From positions 575,570 to 639,569 of the forward strand of contig NZ_BMMW01000001.1 of NCBI RefSeq assembly GCF_014646135.1: a stretch of DNA of 64,000 bases, in the 5' to 3' direction. The translations under genes were made by a program, and so were the position numbers. The notes under the pieces were generated by a model, which worked only from the letters and a program-made list of their open reading frames with translations, did no database searches and was not told the DNA's origin. Each line of letters starts with the position of its first letter. The first letter of the stretch is position 1. This DNA is from Nocardia camponoti (GTDB lineage: Bacteria > Actinomycetota > Actinomycetes > Mycobacteriales > Mycobacteriaceae). Of this stretch, positions 28,772 through 51,593 are shown piece after piece.

Positions 28772-29753
28772 GACAGCACCTCCTCTTGCACGTCGTCGAT
28801 TGCCGGTTCGGCGGCGGGAGCAGCCGGGGTGCCGGTGAGGGAAAGGAAAACGTCGTCGAGCGTGGGACGAACAACGACAGCGTCGACAATGTGGACGCCC
28901 GCGTCGTCGAGTCGGCGCAGCGCTTCGACCATCGTGCGCGACCCGTTGCCGACGACCACCGAAACGGTGTCGGTGCCCGGCTCGTGCACCGGTTCACCCA
29001 CCCCGACCTGGGCGAGCACCGACACCGCGGGCCACGCGCTTTGCCCCGTCGCGAGCGTCACGGTGAGGCGGTCACCGCCGATCGAGGTTTTCAGTTCGTC
29101 GGCCGATCCGCGCGCGATCACACCGCCCTTGTCGATCACAGTGATGCGGTCGGCAAGCAGGTCAGCCTCTTCGAGGTACTGGGTAGTGAGCAGCACGGTT
29201 GTCCCGTCATTGACGAGGTCGCCGATCACCTGCCACATCTCCAACCGACCACGCGGATCAAGCCCGGTCGTCGGCTCGTCAAGAACAACAACCGGCGGCC
29301 GCGCGACAAGCGAGCCCGCGAGGTCGAGTCGGCGGGCCATACCGCCGGAGTACGTGCCAGCCCGACGACCAGCCGCATGCGTGAGGCCAAGCGCCGACAG
29401 CAGTTCATCAGCACGCGCGACGGCCTGTTTGCGCGACATCCCATACAGTCGCGCGACCATCCGCAGGTTTTCATACCCGGTGAGGTTGGCGTCGACGGCC
29501 GCGTATTGACCCGACAGCCCAAGCCGCGTGCGTGCGGTTGCCGGGTCGGCGAGCACGTCAACACCGGCGACGCGCACCGAACCCGCGTCGGGTCGCAGCA
29601 GCGTGGTGACGATTCGGACGGTGGTTGTTTTGCCCGCACCGTTGGGTCCGAGCAGTCCCAACACCGTGCCGGACGGGATCTCTAAATCGATCTCTTTGAG
29701 TACCCGAACCTTGCCGTAACTTTTGGCAAGGCCGCGTACTTCGACGGCGAGAC

Positions 29754-29757
<4 letters not shown>
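28768..29757 (-). CDS. ABC exporter ATPase (DrrA-like)
   Basis: A 329-residue ATPase: Walker A LLGPNGAGKTTT, signature TYSGGMARRLDLA, Walker B PPVVVLDEPTTGLD, and the DrrA-type C-terminal domain (residues about 225-310) ending in a Pro/Ala/Glu tail. The signature reads YSGGMARR rather than LSGGQ-R, as in the DrrA group. GTG 29757 has AAGGAG 8 bases upstream, which lies inside the NRPS gene, and overlaps the NRPS stop by GTGA. It is thus translationally coupled to the synthetase. Export of its peptide is a strong inference. Confidence 0.95.
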
Positions 29758-43412
<13,655 letters not shown>

Positions 43413-43477
43413 CAAGCACTCCGTTCTGCCTTTGTGTCACAAGTTCGCCGAGCTTTGCCCGGACACAGAAAGGCCCA

Positions 43478-43497
43478 GGGCGTGGATATCCACGCCC
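43478..43497. promoter_or_regulatory. Perfect 20-base palindrome in the NRPS leader
   Basis: GGGCGTGGATATCCACGCCC, a full palindrome 66 bases before the NRPS ATG and 86 bases after the lnt stop. A second short palindrome GGAATTATTCC (43539-43549) lies in the AT-rich part further upstream, where the promoter should be. The 20-mer could be an operator, or a terminator of lnt followed by CTTG; it has no loop bases other than ATAT. Confidence 0.5.
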
Positions 43498-43582
43498 CTT
43501 GATTCGGAGTGATACGACGGCTGGATTGCCGTTGGGATGGAATTATTCCTAAAGAACTTTCCCCCGGAGTAAAACAAACCTC

Positions 43583-45400
43583 TTATTCAGAAACGCGGCC
43601 CGACAACGCATTTGGCGACTGTTTGCGAGCTAGGGCGTAGCGGCGGTATCCCACTAATCCCAGCCCGAGCGCGGTCAGGATAACGGACGCGATCTCGGGT
43701 CCAGCGCCCATTCGCGTCGCGACGGTCGTCGTGTCGCGCAACGGTAGCTGAGCGACCAGCGCGGCGGGCACAACCTGTTGCGATTGCTGCGCTACCTCGC
43801 CATTCGCGGTGATGATCGCACTGACGCCGGTGGTTGCCGCGACAACGAGCGCACGGCCATGTTCGACGGCACGCACCCGCGACATCGCCAACTGCTGGTA
43901 GGTCATCTCGCTTTCGCCAAAGGTCGCGTTATTGGTCGGGACCGTCAGCAATTGCGCGCCAGCGGCAAGCGAATCACGGAATGCCCGATCAAACGCCACC
44001 TCATAACACGTGGCGACGCCGATGCGGACGCCCGCCGCGGTGACCGTGCCATCGCCATCGCCGGGAACGAAATACCCCGCGCGGTCGGCGTAAGAAGAGA
44101 ACAAACGGAAGAAACCACGCATCGGCAGGTATTCGCCGAAGGGTTGAATGATTTTCTTGTTGTGCCGGTCGCCGGGTCCGTGCGTGCCGTCCCACACGAT
44201 CACCGAATTGGTGGTCGTGCGGTCACCATTCACCAGGACAGCGCCGACGAGGATCGGCGCGCCGATGCGAACCGAGGCTTGCGTGATCTCGGCGCGGGCA
44301 TCAGCGTTGCGCAGTGGATCTATATCGGAGGAGTTTTCCGGCCAGATCACCACGTCTGGCTTGGCCACCTGACCGCGCTTGACGGCGTCGGCGAGCTCCT
44401 CGGTGCGCCGAACATGGTTGTCCAGCACCGCGCGACGCTGGGCGTTGAAATCAAGCCCCAGTCGCGGCACGCTGCCCTGGATCGCGGCGACCGTGATCGA
44501 CCGGTAGCCGTTTTCCGAGGTGGGCAACGTCGTCCGGAGGATCGCTCCGGCGATGGGCATGATAGCCACAGTTACCAGTGCTAAGGCAAGTCCGGTTCGG
44601 ATATGTGTGAAGTCGCGAGTGCGCGTCCACGTGCGTAATTGGGACACCAGCGCGACCAGGCCGGCGCCCGTCAGGGCGACGGCGAACCCGATCAGCGGTG
44701 CGCCGCCGTAGGCAGCGAGCGACAAATACCAGCCGTCGGCTTGGCCGAAAGCGATTCTGCCCCAAGGGAATCCACCGAAGGGGAAGGTGGAGCGCGCCCA
44801 TTCGGTCGCCGTCCATGCGAGCGCGACCCACACCGGCCAGCCAGGCAGGGTGCTCAGGAGGCGAGTGAGGACACCCCAGAGTCCGAAAAAGACCGCACAC
44901 GCGGTGGACAACGCTAGCCACGGCGTCGGCCCGACGTAGATACCGGTCCACGGCAGCAGCGGAAGAAAGAACGCAAGGCCGCCGAGCATGCCGTAGCCGA
45001 AACTCGCACGCGTTTTCGCCGTTCCGCGCACAGCGACGATGAGCAGCGCGACGGCGATCGGCGCGAGGAACCAGAAGGGGCGAGGGGGGAAGCTGGCGAA
45101 CAGCAGGAGCCCGCCGACGACCGCGCAGAACGTGCGCACCGCCCAACCGGGGAGCGCGAACGCACCGTCGGTCGCGTCAATAGCGCCGGACCGGTCGGCG
45201 CGCGCAGCACCTTCGGATCCGCGCTTTGTCGGCGCACTACCGTCGGTAGATTCGGCTGTCCTGCCCGCAGTTGTGGCGTTCTCGCTCGGAGCGTGGTCGG
45301 CGGTGACGCGCGCGTCCGCGTCGGCATTGGGCCCACGCTTCGGCAGGGTGTCAGCGTCGGTGGGGTCTGCGGGAGCGTTGTCCGGCGCGGGGTCAATCAT
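43583..45400 (-). CDS. lnt: Apolipoprotein N-acyltransferase
   Basis: A 605-residue membrane enzyme that N-acylates the lipid-modified Cys of lipoproteins. Residues 1-80 are an acidic, low-complexity cytoplasmic extension. About eight TM segments follow (85-290 and one near 575), then the nitrilase-like domain with Glu in VIWPENSS, Lys in NKKIIQPFGEYLP and Cys in GVATCYEVAFD, the Lnt catalytic triad. In M. tuberculosis this domain is fused to a polyprenol-phosphate mannose synthase (Ppm1); here the protein ends after the Lnt part and no separate ppm1 follows. Confidence 0.94.
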   Translation of the reverse strand: MIDPAPDNAPADPTDADTLPKRGPNADADARVTADHAPSENATTAGRTAESTDGSAPTKRGSEGAARADRSGAIDATDGAFALPGWAVRTFCAVVGGLLLFASFPPRPFWFLAPIAVALLIVAVRGTAKTRASFGYGMLGGLAFFLPLLPWTGIYVGPTPWLALSTACAVFFGLWGVLTRLLSTLPGWPVWVALAWTATEWARSTFPFGGFPWGRIAFGQADGWYLSLAAYGGAPLIGFAVALTGAGLVALVSQLRTWTRTRDFTHIRTGLALALVTVAIMPIAGAILRTTLPTSENGYRSITVAAIQGSVPRLGLDFNAQRRAVLDNHVRRTEELADAVKRGQVAKPDVVIWPENSSDIDPLRNADARAEITQASVRIGAPILVGAVLVNGDRTTTNSVIVWDGTHGPGDRHNKKIIQPFGEYLPMRGFFRLFSSYADRAGYFVPGDGDGTVTAAGVRIGVATCYEVAFDRAFRDSLAAGAQLLTVPTNNATFGESEMTYQQLAMSRVRAVEHGRALVVAATTGVSAIITANGEVAQQSQQVVPAALVAQLPLRDTTTVATRMGAGPEIASVILTALGLGLVGYRRYALARKQSPNALSGRVSE

Positions 45401-45427
45401 GGTGTCCTGCTCTGTGATTCGAAGCGA

Positions 45428-47008
45428 TTACGCGCGGCAGATCGTGACGCCGTCGCGCACGGTGCGCAGTGCGGTCGGGAGTTTCGCGCCAGGGTCAAGC
45501 ACGGGCAGGCCGGGCACGCGCGAACGCGGGTCGGTCGACCACCGCTGCACGGTGTCGGCGGCGGCAGCGACGACGAGGTCGCCCGCGTCCCACACCGTGT
45601 ACGAGGCGGGAGCACCGGGGACGAGGGTGCCCGCGAGGCCGTCACGCACGCCGCCCGCACGCCACGCCCCGCGCGTCGCCGCGGCGAACGCGGCACGCGG
45701 TGACAACCCGTGCCCCGACGTGCGGTGGTGAACGGCGGCCTGGATCGCGGCCCACGGGTCAAGCGAGGTAACCGGTGCGTCCGAGCCGATCGCCAGCGAA
45801 ACGCCAGCGGCGGCCATCGCGGCGAACGGGTTCAACGTCGCGGCCCGTTCGGTGCCGAGTCGCGCGGCGTACATCCCGTCGCCGCCACCCCATTCGGCGT
45901 CGAAACCGGGCTGGACCGAGGCGATTACCCCGAGGCGCGCGAAGGTGTCGATCGCGTTTTGATCGACCATTTCGGCGTGCTCGACGCGGTGTCCGAGTGA
46001 CGCGACGGCAGGTCCGCCGAGTTCGTCGGCGACGCGCGTGAACGCGGCGACGACCCGGTCGATGGCAGCGTCGCCGATCGCGTGGAAGCCCGCCTGAATC
46101 CCAGCTTGGGTGCAGGCGCGCAGGTGGTCGGTGATGGCGTCGACGTCGAGGTAGCTGGTGCCGGTGGTCGCGGCGTCGACGTAGGGGTCGCGCAGCAGCG
46201 CGGTGTGTGAGCCGAGCGAACCGTCGACAAACAGGTCGCCGCCGAGGGCGTCAACGCCGAGTTCCGCGATCAGCGCGCGGGCTTCGTCGGCGGTGCGAAC
46301 CGCCTGACCCCAGTACGTGCGCACCGCGACGCCGTGGTCGAACGCGAGCAATTCCGCGAGATCGGCGCGGCCAGAAATGTCGGGGCCCGCGTTCTCATGA
46401 ACGGCGACAATGCCTTTCGACGCCGCGTGATCGAGAGCGGCGGTGCGCGCGGTTGCCCGCTGAGCGGGGGTGAGGGAATCCAGGGCGACGCGACGGACGC
46501 GGTGGTGTGCGTCGGCGGTGACCGGACCGGACGTTCCCGCGACGCCCGCAGCAGCAAGCAGCGCACTCGACGCCACCGCCGAGTGGGCGTCCACGCGCGC
46601 GAGGTAAACAAGTCGACCTGGGCCAGCCGCTTCGTCGAGTTCAGCAACCGTCGGCGGCCGGTGTTCGGGCCACCGCGTGTTGTCCCAGCCTTCGCCGATA
46701 ATCACCCCGTCGGGGTGCGTGCTCGCGTAGGCCCGCAGCGCGGCGAGCGCGTCGGCGAGTGAGGCGCTGTCGGTGAGGTCGAGCCCGGTCAACCGCAGCC
46801 CAAGCGCGGTGACATGCACGTGCGGGTCGACGAATGCCGGTGCGACGAACGCACCGTCGAGGTCGATGATCTCCGCGTCTGGGTGCATGGCCCGACCAGG
46901 CGCTTCAGCACCAAGAAAGACCACGGTGCCGTCGGTGACGGCCATCGCGGTCGCGTCTGGGGAGCTGGAACTGTAGAAACGGCCACCGATCAGCAACTGG
47001 GTACTCAC
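45428..47008 (-). CDS. Amidohydrolase (YtcJ/NfdA-like)
   Basis: A 526-residue metal-dependent hydrolase of the amidohydrolase superfamily: APAFVDPHVHVTALG (HxH), HAIGDAAIDRVVAAF, GHRVEHAEMV (His pair) and a late GSDAPVTSLDPWAAI (Asp), the YtcJ/exoenzyme-like layout. Substrates of this group are amides and formamides; the real one is unknown. GTG start. The gene is conserved in position upstream of lnt in mycolata, and is 27 bases from lnt, so they are probably cotranscribed. Confidence 0.9.
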   Translation of the reverse strand: MSTQLLIGGRFYSSSSPDATAMAVTDGTVVFLGAEAPGRAMHPDAEIIDLDGAFVAPAFVDPHVHVTALGLRLTGLDLTDSASLADALAALRAYASTHPDGVIIGEGWDNTRWPEHRPPTVAELDEAAGPGRLVYLARVDAHSAVASSALLAAAGVAGTSGPVTADAHHRVRRVALDSLTPAQRATARTAALDHAASKGIVAVHENAGPDISGRADLAELLAFDHGVAVRTYWGQAVRTADEARALIAELGVDALGGDLFVDGSLGSHTALLRDPYVDAATTGTSYLDVDAITDHLRACTQAGIQAGFHAIGDAAIDRVVAAFTRVADELGGPAVASLGHRVEHAEMVDQNAIDTFARLGVIASVQPGFDAEWGGGDGMYAARLGTERAATLNPFAAMAAAGVSLAIGSDAPVTSLDPWAAIQAAVHHRTSGHGLSPRAAFAAATRGAWRAGGVRDGLAGTLVPGAPASYTVWDAGDLVVAAAADTVQRWSTDPRSRVPGLPVLDPGAKLPTALRTVRDGVTICRA

Positions 47009-47038
47009 GATGGCCCAGTCTGCCGTATCGGCAACCGA

Positions 47039-47236
47039 TCAGGTCGGCAGGGACAGCGCGGCGCGCACCTCGCTGTCGACCACACCGCGATGCCCGCCGA
47101 TTTCGGCGGCGATGAGTTCGAGTCGCCACGCGGCGACGGTGAATTCCGACAGGGTTTGGCCGGCGGCGGTACTTGCCCTGCGTACCGCGTCAGCCAATTC
47201 AGCGCTCACCGTGACGGTGATCTGCTCGGTGACCAT
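47039..47236 (-). CDS. Small RHH-like protein
   Basis: A 65-residue protein: a beta strand EQITVTVSAELADAVRRASTAAGQTLSEFTVAAWRLELIAAEIGG has the spacing of a ribbon-helix-helix DNA-binding unit (strand, helix, turn, helix). The C-terminus is short. RHH proteins are often antitoxins, but no toxin gene adjoins. It sits between fxsA and the amidohydrolase in the same direction. The low-complexity count is small, so it is probably a real gene. Confidence 0.65.
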   Translation of the reverse strand: MVTEQITVTVSAELADAVRRASTAAGQTLSEFTVAAWRLELIAAEIGGHRGVVDSEVRAALSLPT

Positions 47237-47257
47237 CGGGCCACCGTACCCCTTTTC

Positions 47258-47752
47258 TCAGGCAGGGCCGATCGCGCGTCGACCAGGGGTGTGCCCGTCG
47301 TCATACCACTGACCGACAACCGCGCCGTCGACAACGTCGCCACTGTCGGCGTCGACGACCATCCCCCGATACGGCGACGGCGCGAACGACGGCAGCGGAC
47401 CGAAGCGTCGCGTCGCGATTTTCTCCAAAAGCGGCCGCATCAGCGCACGAGTGGGCGGGAACAACGCGAGCAACCCGAGCACGCCAGTGACCAGACCAGG
47501 GACGAAAAGCAGGACCGATCCAGTGGCGACAATCACGCCGTCAGCGAGCGCGCTTTCGGCGGTGACTTCCCCGCGCGACGCGCGCCGGAACCGGTCGAAC
47601 ACGCGCCGACCCTGCCGCCCAAGCAGCACAAGTCCCACGCCGGAAATGGCGACGAGGATGAGCAGCGCCCACCCGATGCCGGTGAGTTGGGCGAGCCCGA
47701 TGAGCGCGAGGAGTTCAACGACGAGGTAGGTGACAAACAGGGCGGCGGGCAT
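47258..47752 (-). CDS. fxsA: FxsA family membrane protein
   Basis: A 164-residue protein: TM segments near residues 3-45 (LFVTYLVVELLALIGLAQLTGIGWALLILVAISGVGLVLLGRQGRRVF) and about 70-100 (VATGSVLLFVPGLVTGVLGLLALFPPTR), with the FxsA signatures VFDRFRRASRGE and PG-V-T-G-x-LGLLALFPPTRAL. Known as a cytoplasmic-membrane protein that suppresses F exclusion of phage T7 in E. coli; its role in mycolata is unknown. AAAGGA precedes ATG 47752. Its order with lnt and rbpA is conserved. Confidence 0.92.
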   Translation of the reverse strand: MPAALFVTYLVVELLALIGLAQLTGIGWALLILVAISGVGLVLLGRQGRRVFDRFRRASRGEVTAESALADGVIVATGSVLLFVPGLVTGVLGLLALFPPTRALMRPLLEKIATRRFGPLPSFAPSPYRGMVVDADSGDVVDGAVVGQWYDDGHTPGRRAIGPA

Positions 47753-47849
47753 GGCGGGGTCCTTTCCGAACGATCCACTTGCGCAACGAACGGGCGGCCG
47801 AATTTTCTCCCGACTGGCACTTTTGTCGTGATCTTGGTTGCCTGACGGG

Positions 47850-48617
47850 GTGGAATTGGGCGATTGGGCGGTGCTATTGGTCGCCGCGGGTGCGGCAGGG
47901 TGGGTCGACGCGGTGGTCGGCGGTGGCGGGCTCATCATCTTGCCGACACTGTTTCTCGTCGCGCCCGGCATCGCGCCGCAGACGGCGTTGGGCACCAACA
48001 AGTTGGCCGCCCTAGCTGGCACCGCGACGGCCGCGGCCACCTTCGCCCGCAAGCTGAAGATGCGGTGGAAGGTGCTGGTTCCGGGCGCGGTGATCGCCGC
48101 GATCACCTCCGGGTTCGGTGCGGCGGCGGTGTCGTTGATCGACCGGGCGCTGTTCATTCCGCTGATCATGGTGGTGCTTGTCGCGGTGGCGCTGTTCGTC
48201 ACGCTGCGCCCGTCCATTGGGATGACGGCGGCAAAGCATCCGCCGACGCGACGGAAAACGATCCTTGTCGTCGCGCTGGCATCCGGCCTGATCGGGCTCT
48301 ACGACGGACTCCTCGGCCCCGGCACTGGCACGTTTTTGATCATCAGCTTCGCCACCCTGCTTGGCACCGAATTCGTACGGGCGGCGGGCATGGCGAAGGT
48401 GATCAACTGCGGATCGAACCTGGGCGCGCTCGTGTATTTGGGCGCGACCGGCCACATCCTGTGGGCGCTCGGGTTGACGATGGCGGTCGCCAATATTGGT
48501 GGTGCCCTTGTTGGTTCGCGGATGGCGCTGGCCAAGGGCGCGGGGTTCGTGCGAATTGTGTTGCTGGTGGTGGTTATTGGGATGGTGATTCGATTGGGAT
48601 TCCAACAGTTCGGTTGA
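47850..48617 (+). CDS. TSUP-family (TauE/SafE) membrane exporter
   Basis: A 255-residue membrane protein with about eight hydrophobic segments. Family marks: WVDAVVGGGGLIILPTLFLVAPGIAPQTALGTNKLAALAGTATAAATF at the N-terminus, and the repeat GLYDGLLGPGTGTFLIISFATLLGTEFVRAAGMAKVINCGSNLGALV in the second half. TSUP proteins carry sulfite, sulfoacetate or related anions. GTG 47850 is taken as the start; TTG 47838 is possible. Its TGA overlaps the ATG of tldD (TGATG, 48615-48619). Confidence 0.9.
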   Translation: MELGDWAVLLVAAGAAGWVDAVVGGGGLIILPTLFLVAPGIAPQTALGTNKLAALAGTATAAATFARKLKMRWKVLVPGAVIAAITSGFGAAAVSLIDRALFIPLIMVVLVAVALFVTLRPSIGMTAAKHPPTRRKTILVVALASGLIGLYDGLLGPGTGTFLIISFATLLGTEFVRAAGMAKVINCGSNLGALVYLGATGHILWALGLTMAVANIGGALVGSRMALAKGAGFVRIVLLVVVIGMVIRLGFQQFG

Positions 48618-50170
48618 TGTCGGTGCCAGCGGCTAGCGTGGTCACGGTGAGCACATCCCGGGTTGTCGACGAACAATTCCGCGCGCTGCCGTTGCGCGCG
48701 TTGTCCGATGCCGCCCTGGCGGCGGCCCAAGCGGCAGGGGCCGAGCACGCCGACCTACGGGTGCACCGGCTGGTCACCCAGTCCATTCGCCTGCGCGACG
48801 GGCGCGTTGAAGCCGTCACCGACAGCGTTGAGCTGGGCCTGGCGGTGCGTGTCGTCGTCGATGGCACGTGGGGGTTCGCCTCGCATGCCGAACTCACCCC
48901 CGCGACTGCCGCTGAGGTAGCGCGGCGGGCGGTTGAGGTCGCGCGGGCGTTGCGGTCGTTGAATCGCGAGCGCGTTGAGTTGGCACCCGAGCCCGTCTAC
49001 GCCGACCTGTCGTGGGTGTCTGAGTACGACGTCGACCCGTTCACGGTCGCGACCAGCGACAAAGTGGCGCTGCTGCAAGACTATTCGGATCGCCTGGCTG
49101 CGGCCGACGGCGTCGACCACGTCAGCGCGTCGGTGTTGCAGGTCAAAGAGCAAACCTTTTACGCCGACACCGCGGGGTCGCGCATCACGCAACAGCGGGT
49201 GCGTCTGCATCCACAACTGGAAGCGACCACCGTCGACGCGTCGGCTGGCGAGTTCGAAACCATGCGCACCCTCGCCGCGCCCGCCGGCCGGGGCTGGGAG
49301 TACGTCACCGGCGCCGACGGGGTGTGGGACTGGTCGGATGAACTCGCCCGGATCCCAGAGTGGTTGGCGGAGAAGGTTAAAGCGCCCACCGTCGTCGCTG
49401 GCCCAACCGATCTCGTGATCGACCCGACGAACCTGTGGCTCACCATTCACGAGTCCATCGGCCACGCCACCGAGTACGACCGGGCCATCGGTTATGAATC
49501 CGCTTACGCGGGAACGTCTTTCGCAACCCCCGACCAGTTGGGCACGTTGCGGTACGGCACGCCGATCATGCACGTCACCGGCGACCGCACCCAACGCAAC
49601 GGCCTCGCCAGCGTCGGTTACGACGACGAAGGCGTCGCCGGTCAGCGGTGGGACCTCATCCGCGACGGCGTGCTCGTCGGCTACCAACTTGACCGCGTTT
49701 TCGCGCCGCGCCTGGGCCTTGAGCGGTCCAACGGTTGCTCGTATGCCGACTCGCCGCATCACGTGCCGATCCAGCGGATGGCGAATGTGTCGCTGCAACC
49801 CGACCCCGACCGCGACACCAGCACGGCCGAACTCATCAGTCGCGTGGAGAACGGGCTCTACATCGTCGGGGACAAGTCGTGGTCGATTGACATGCAGCGC
49901 TACAACTTTCAGTTCACCGGGCAACGCTTCTTCCAGATTCGCAACGGGGAGCTGGTCGGGCAGGTGCGCGATGTGGCATATCAGGCAACGACCACCGATT
50001 TCTGGGGGTCGATGGAAGCCGTTGGCGGACAAAGTACTTGGCAGCTCGGCGGCGCGTTCAACTGTGGTAAAGCCCAGCCGGGGCAGGTCGCTGCGGTCAG
50101 CCACGGGAGCCCGTCGGTGCTTGTGCGCGGCGTCAATGTTCTCAACACCCGATCGGAGGCCGGGCAGTGA
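48617..50170 (+). CDS. tldD: TldD family metalloprotease subunit
   Basis: A 517-residue TldD: N-terminal domain (EHADLRVHRLVTQSIRLRDGRVEAVTDSVELGLAVRVVVDGTWGFASH), then the zinc motif TIHESIGHATEYDRAIG (HExxxH), RNGLASVGYDDEGV and DFWGSMEAVGG. TldD/TldE complexes digest unfolded or ribosomally made peptides (microcin B17 and CcdA in E. coli). Zinc-binding His and Glu are intact. ATG 48617 overlaps the TSUP stop; GTG starts a few codons later are possible. tldE begins in its stop region (GTGA). Confidence 0.93.
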   Translation: MSVPAASVVTVSTSRVVDEQFRALPLRALSDAALAAAQAAGAEHADLRVHRLVTQSIRLRDGRVEAVTDSVELGLAVRVVVDGTWGFASHAELTPATAAEVARRAVEVARALRSLNRERVELAPEPVYADLSWVSEYDVDPFTVATSDKVALLQDYSDRLAAADGVDHVSASVLQVKEQTFYADTAGSRITQQRVRLHPQLEATTVDASAGEFETMRTLAAPAGRGWEYVTGADGVWDWSDELARIPEWLAEKVKAPTVVAGPTDLVIDPTNLWLTIHESIGHATEYDRAIGYESAYAGTSFATPDQLGTLRYGTPIMHVTGDRTQRNGLASVGYDDEGVAGQRWDLIRDGVLVGYQLDRVFAPRLGLERSNGCSYADSPHHVPIQRMANVSLQPDPDRDTSTAELISRVENGLYIVGDKSWSIDMQRYNFQFTGQRFFQIRNGELVGQVRDVAYQATTTDFWGSMEAVGGQSTWQLGGAFNCGKAQPGQVAAVSHGSPSVLVRGVNVLNTRSEAGQ

Positions 50171-51552
50171 GCGTTTTCCCAGCAGGCGCGGTCGTTGAAC
50201 GCGCGTTGGCGGCGTCACGCGCCGACGAGGCCATCGTTATCGTCACCGACGCGCATGATGCGTCGTTGCGGTGGGCGGGCAATTCCATGACAACCAACGG
50301 GTCGTCGGTGTCACGGTCGTGGTCGGTGGTGTCGATTTTCCGCGACGCCACCGGTGCGGCGCGGGTCGGCAGTATCAGTTCCACCAGTGTCGACCCCGCC
50401 GATATTGAGAGCGTCGTCCGGGCGAGTGAGGAAGCCGCGCGCACCGCGACGCCCGCGCGCGACGCGATAGATTTGCCGTTGCCCGACTCGCCTTCCGCGC
50501 CGGACTGGGATGCCGCGCCGATCAGCACCGGGATCGAGGTGTTCGCCGACTTCGCGCGCGACCTCTCGGTGGGATTCGACGGGTCCGACCAGCTTTACGG
50601 TTTCGCCGAGCATCAGGCGCACACCACCTGGCTTGGCACGTCGACCGGGGTTCGTCGCCGGTTCGGGCAGCCGACGGGGTCGGTGGAAATCAACGGAAAG
50701 CGCGGTGCGGGAAGCGATCTCGCGAGCGCGTGGGTTGGCGTTGGCACCGCCGACTTCACCGACGTCGACGCGCCGGGCCTGCTCGCGGAGCTATCGCGTC
50801 GGCTTGATTGGTCGAAGCGGCGCGTCGACCTGCCTGCTGGGCGGTACGAAACGTTGCTGCCGCCGTCGGCGGTGGCGGATCTGATGATTTACCTTGCCTG
50901 GTCGATGGAGGGGCGTGGCGCGCACGAGGGTCACAACGCGCTGTCGCGTGCTGGCGGAACGCGGGTGGGTGAGCGTCTCACCGAGCTGCCGCTCACGCTG
51001 TATTCCGACCCGACCGCCGCCGGACTCGCCTACCAGCCGTTCGTCGGCACCGCGTCGTCGTCGGAGTCGCTTTCGGTCTTCGACAACGGGCTGTCGGCCT
51101 CGCGCGTTGACTGGATCTCGTCCGGGGTCATCAACTCGCTGGTCTACCCGCGCGCGACCGCCGCCGAATTCGGCACTGCCGCAACGGTTCCCGGCGACAA
51201 CCTCCTGCTAGAAGGCGGTTCCGGCGCGTCACTGGACGAGATGATCGCCAGCACCGAACGCGGTTTGCTACTCACGTGCCTGTGGTACATCCGCGAGGTG
51301 GATTCGGCAACGCTGCTTCTGACCGGCCTGACCCGCGACGGGGTTTACCTGGTCGAGGACGGCCAGGTGACGGGCGCGGTCAACAACTTCCGCTTCAACG
51401 AAAGCCCCCTCGACCTAGTGCGCCGCGCATCGGAAGTTGGCGCGACAGAAATCACCCTGCCACGCGAATGGAAGGATTGGTTCACCCGAACGGCCATGCC
51501 CCCAATCCGCATCCCGGACTTCCACATGTCGTCGGTGAGCAAGGCGACGTAA
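50167..51552 (+). CDS. tldE: TldE/PmbA-like protein
   Basis: A 461-residue PmbA/TldE homologue, the second subunit of the TldD/E protease: N-terminal domain with LRWAGNSMTTNGSSVSRSWSVV; then YETLLPPSAVADLMIYLAWSMEGRGAHEGHNALSRAGG and FDNGLSASRVDWISSGVINSLVYPRATAAEFG, and SATLLLTGLTRDGVYLVEDGQVTGAVNNFRFNES. It lacks the HExxxH metal motif, as expected for TldE. GTGA overlap with tldD means coupled translation in equal amounts. Confidence 0.92.
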   Translation: MSVFPAGAVVERALAASRADEAIVIVTDAHDASLRWAGNSMTTNGSSVSRSWSVVSIFRDATGAARVGSISSTSVDPADIESVVRASEEAARTATPARDAIDLPLPDSPSAPDWDAAPISTGIEVFADFARDLSVGFDGSDQLYGFAEHQAHTTWLGTSTGVRRRFGQPTGSVEINGKRGAGSDLASAWVGVGTADFTDVDAPGLLAELSRRLDWSKRRVDLPAGRYETLLPPSAVADLMIYLAWSMEGRGAHEGHNALSRAGGTRVGERLTELPLTLYSDPTAAGLAYQPFVGTASSSESLSVFDNGLSASRVDWISSGVINSLVYPRATAAEFGTAATVPGDNLLLEGGSGASLDEMIASTERGLLLTCLWYIREVDSATLLLTGLTRDGVYLVEDGQVTGAVNNFRFNESPLDLVRRASEVGATEITLPREWKDWFTRTAMPPIRIPDFHMSSVSKAT

Positions 51553-51593
51553 GCGGCCGGTTTGTCGGCGGCTGGCTGTGACAGCATGGGCCG

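Noticed and set aside
27875..29509. A 544-residue plus-strand frame opposite the ABC genes
   Set aside because: Antisense to the permease and ATPase, which have all expected motifs.
43539..43549. GGAATTATTCC as an iron box (IdeR/Fur site) for the NRPS
   Set aside because: An 11-base palindrome without the TTAGG...CCTAA or GATAAT pattern; not enough to claim iron control.
47039..47236. A toxin-antitoxin pair at the RHH-like gene
   Set aside because: No toxin-like gene adjoins; neighbours are an amidohydrolase and fxsA.
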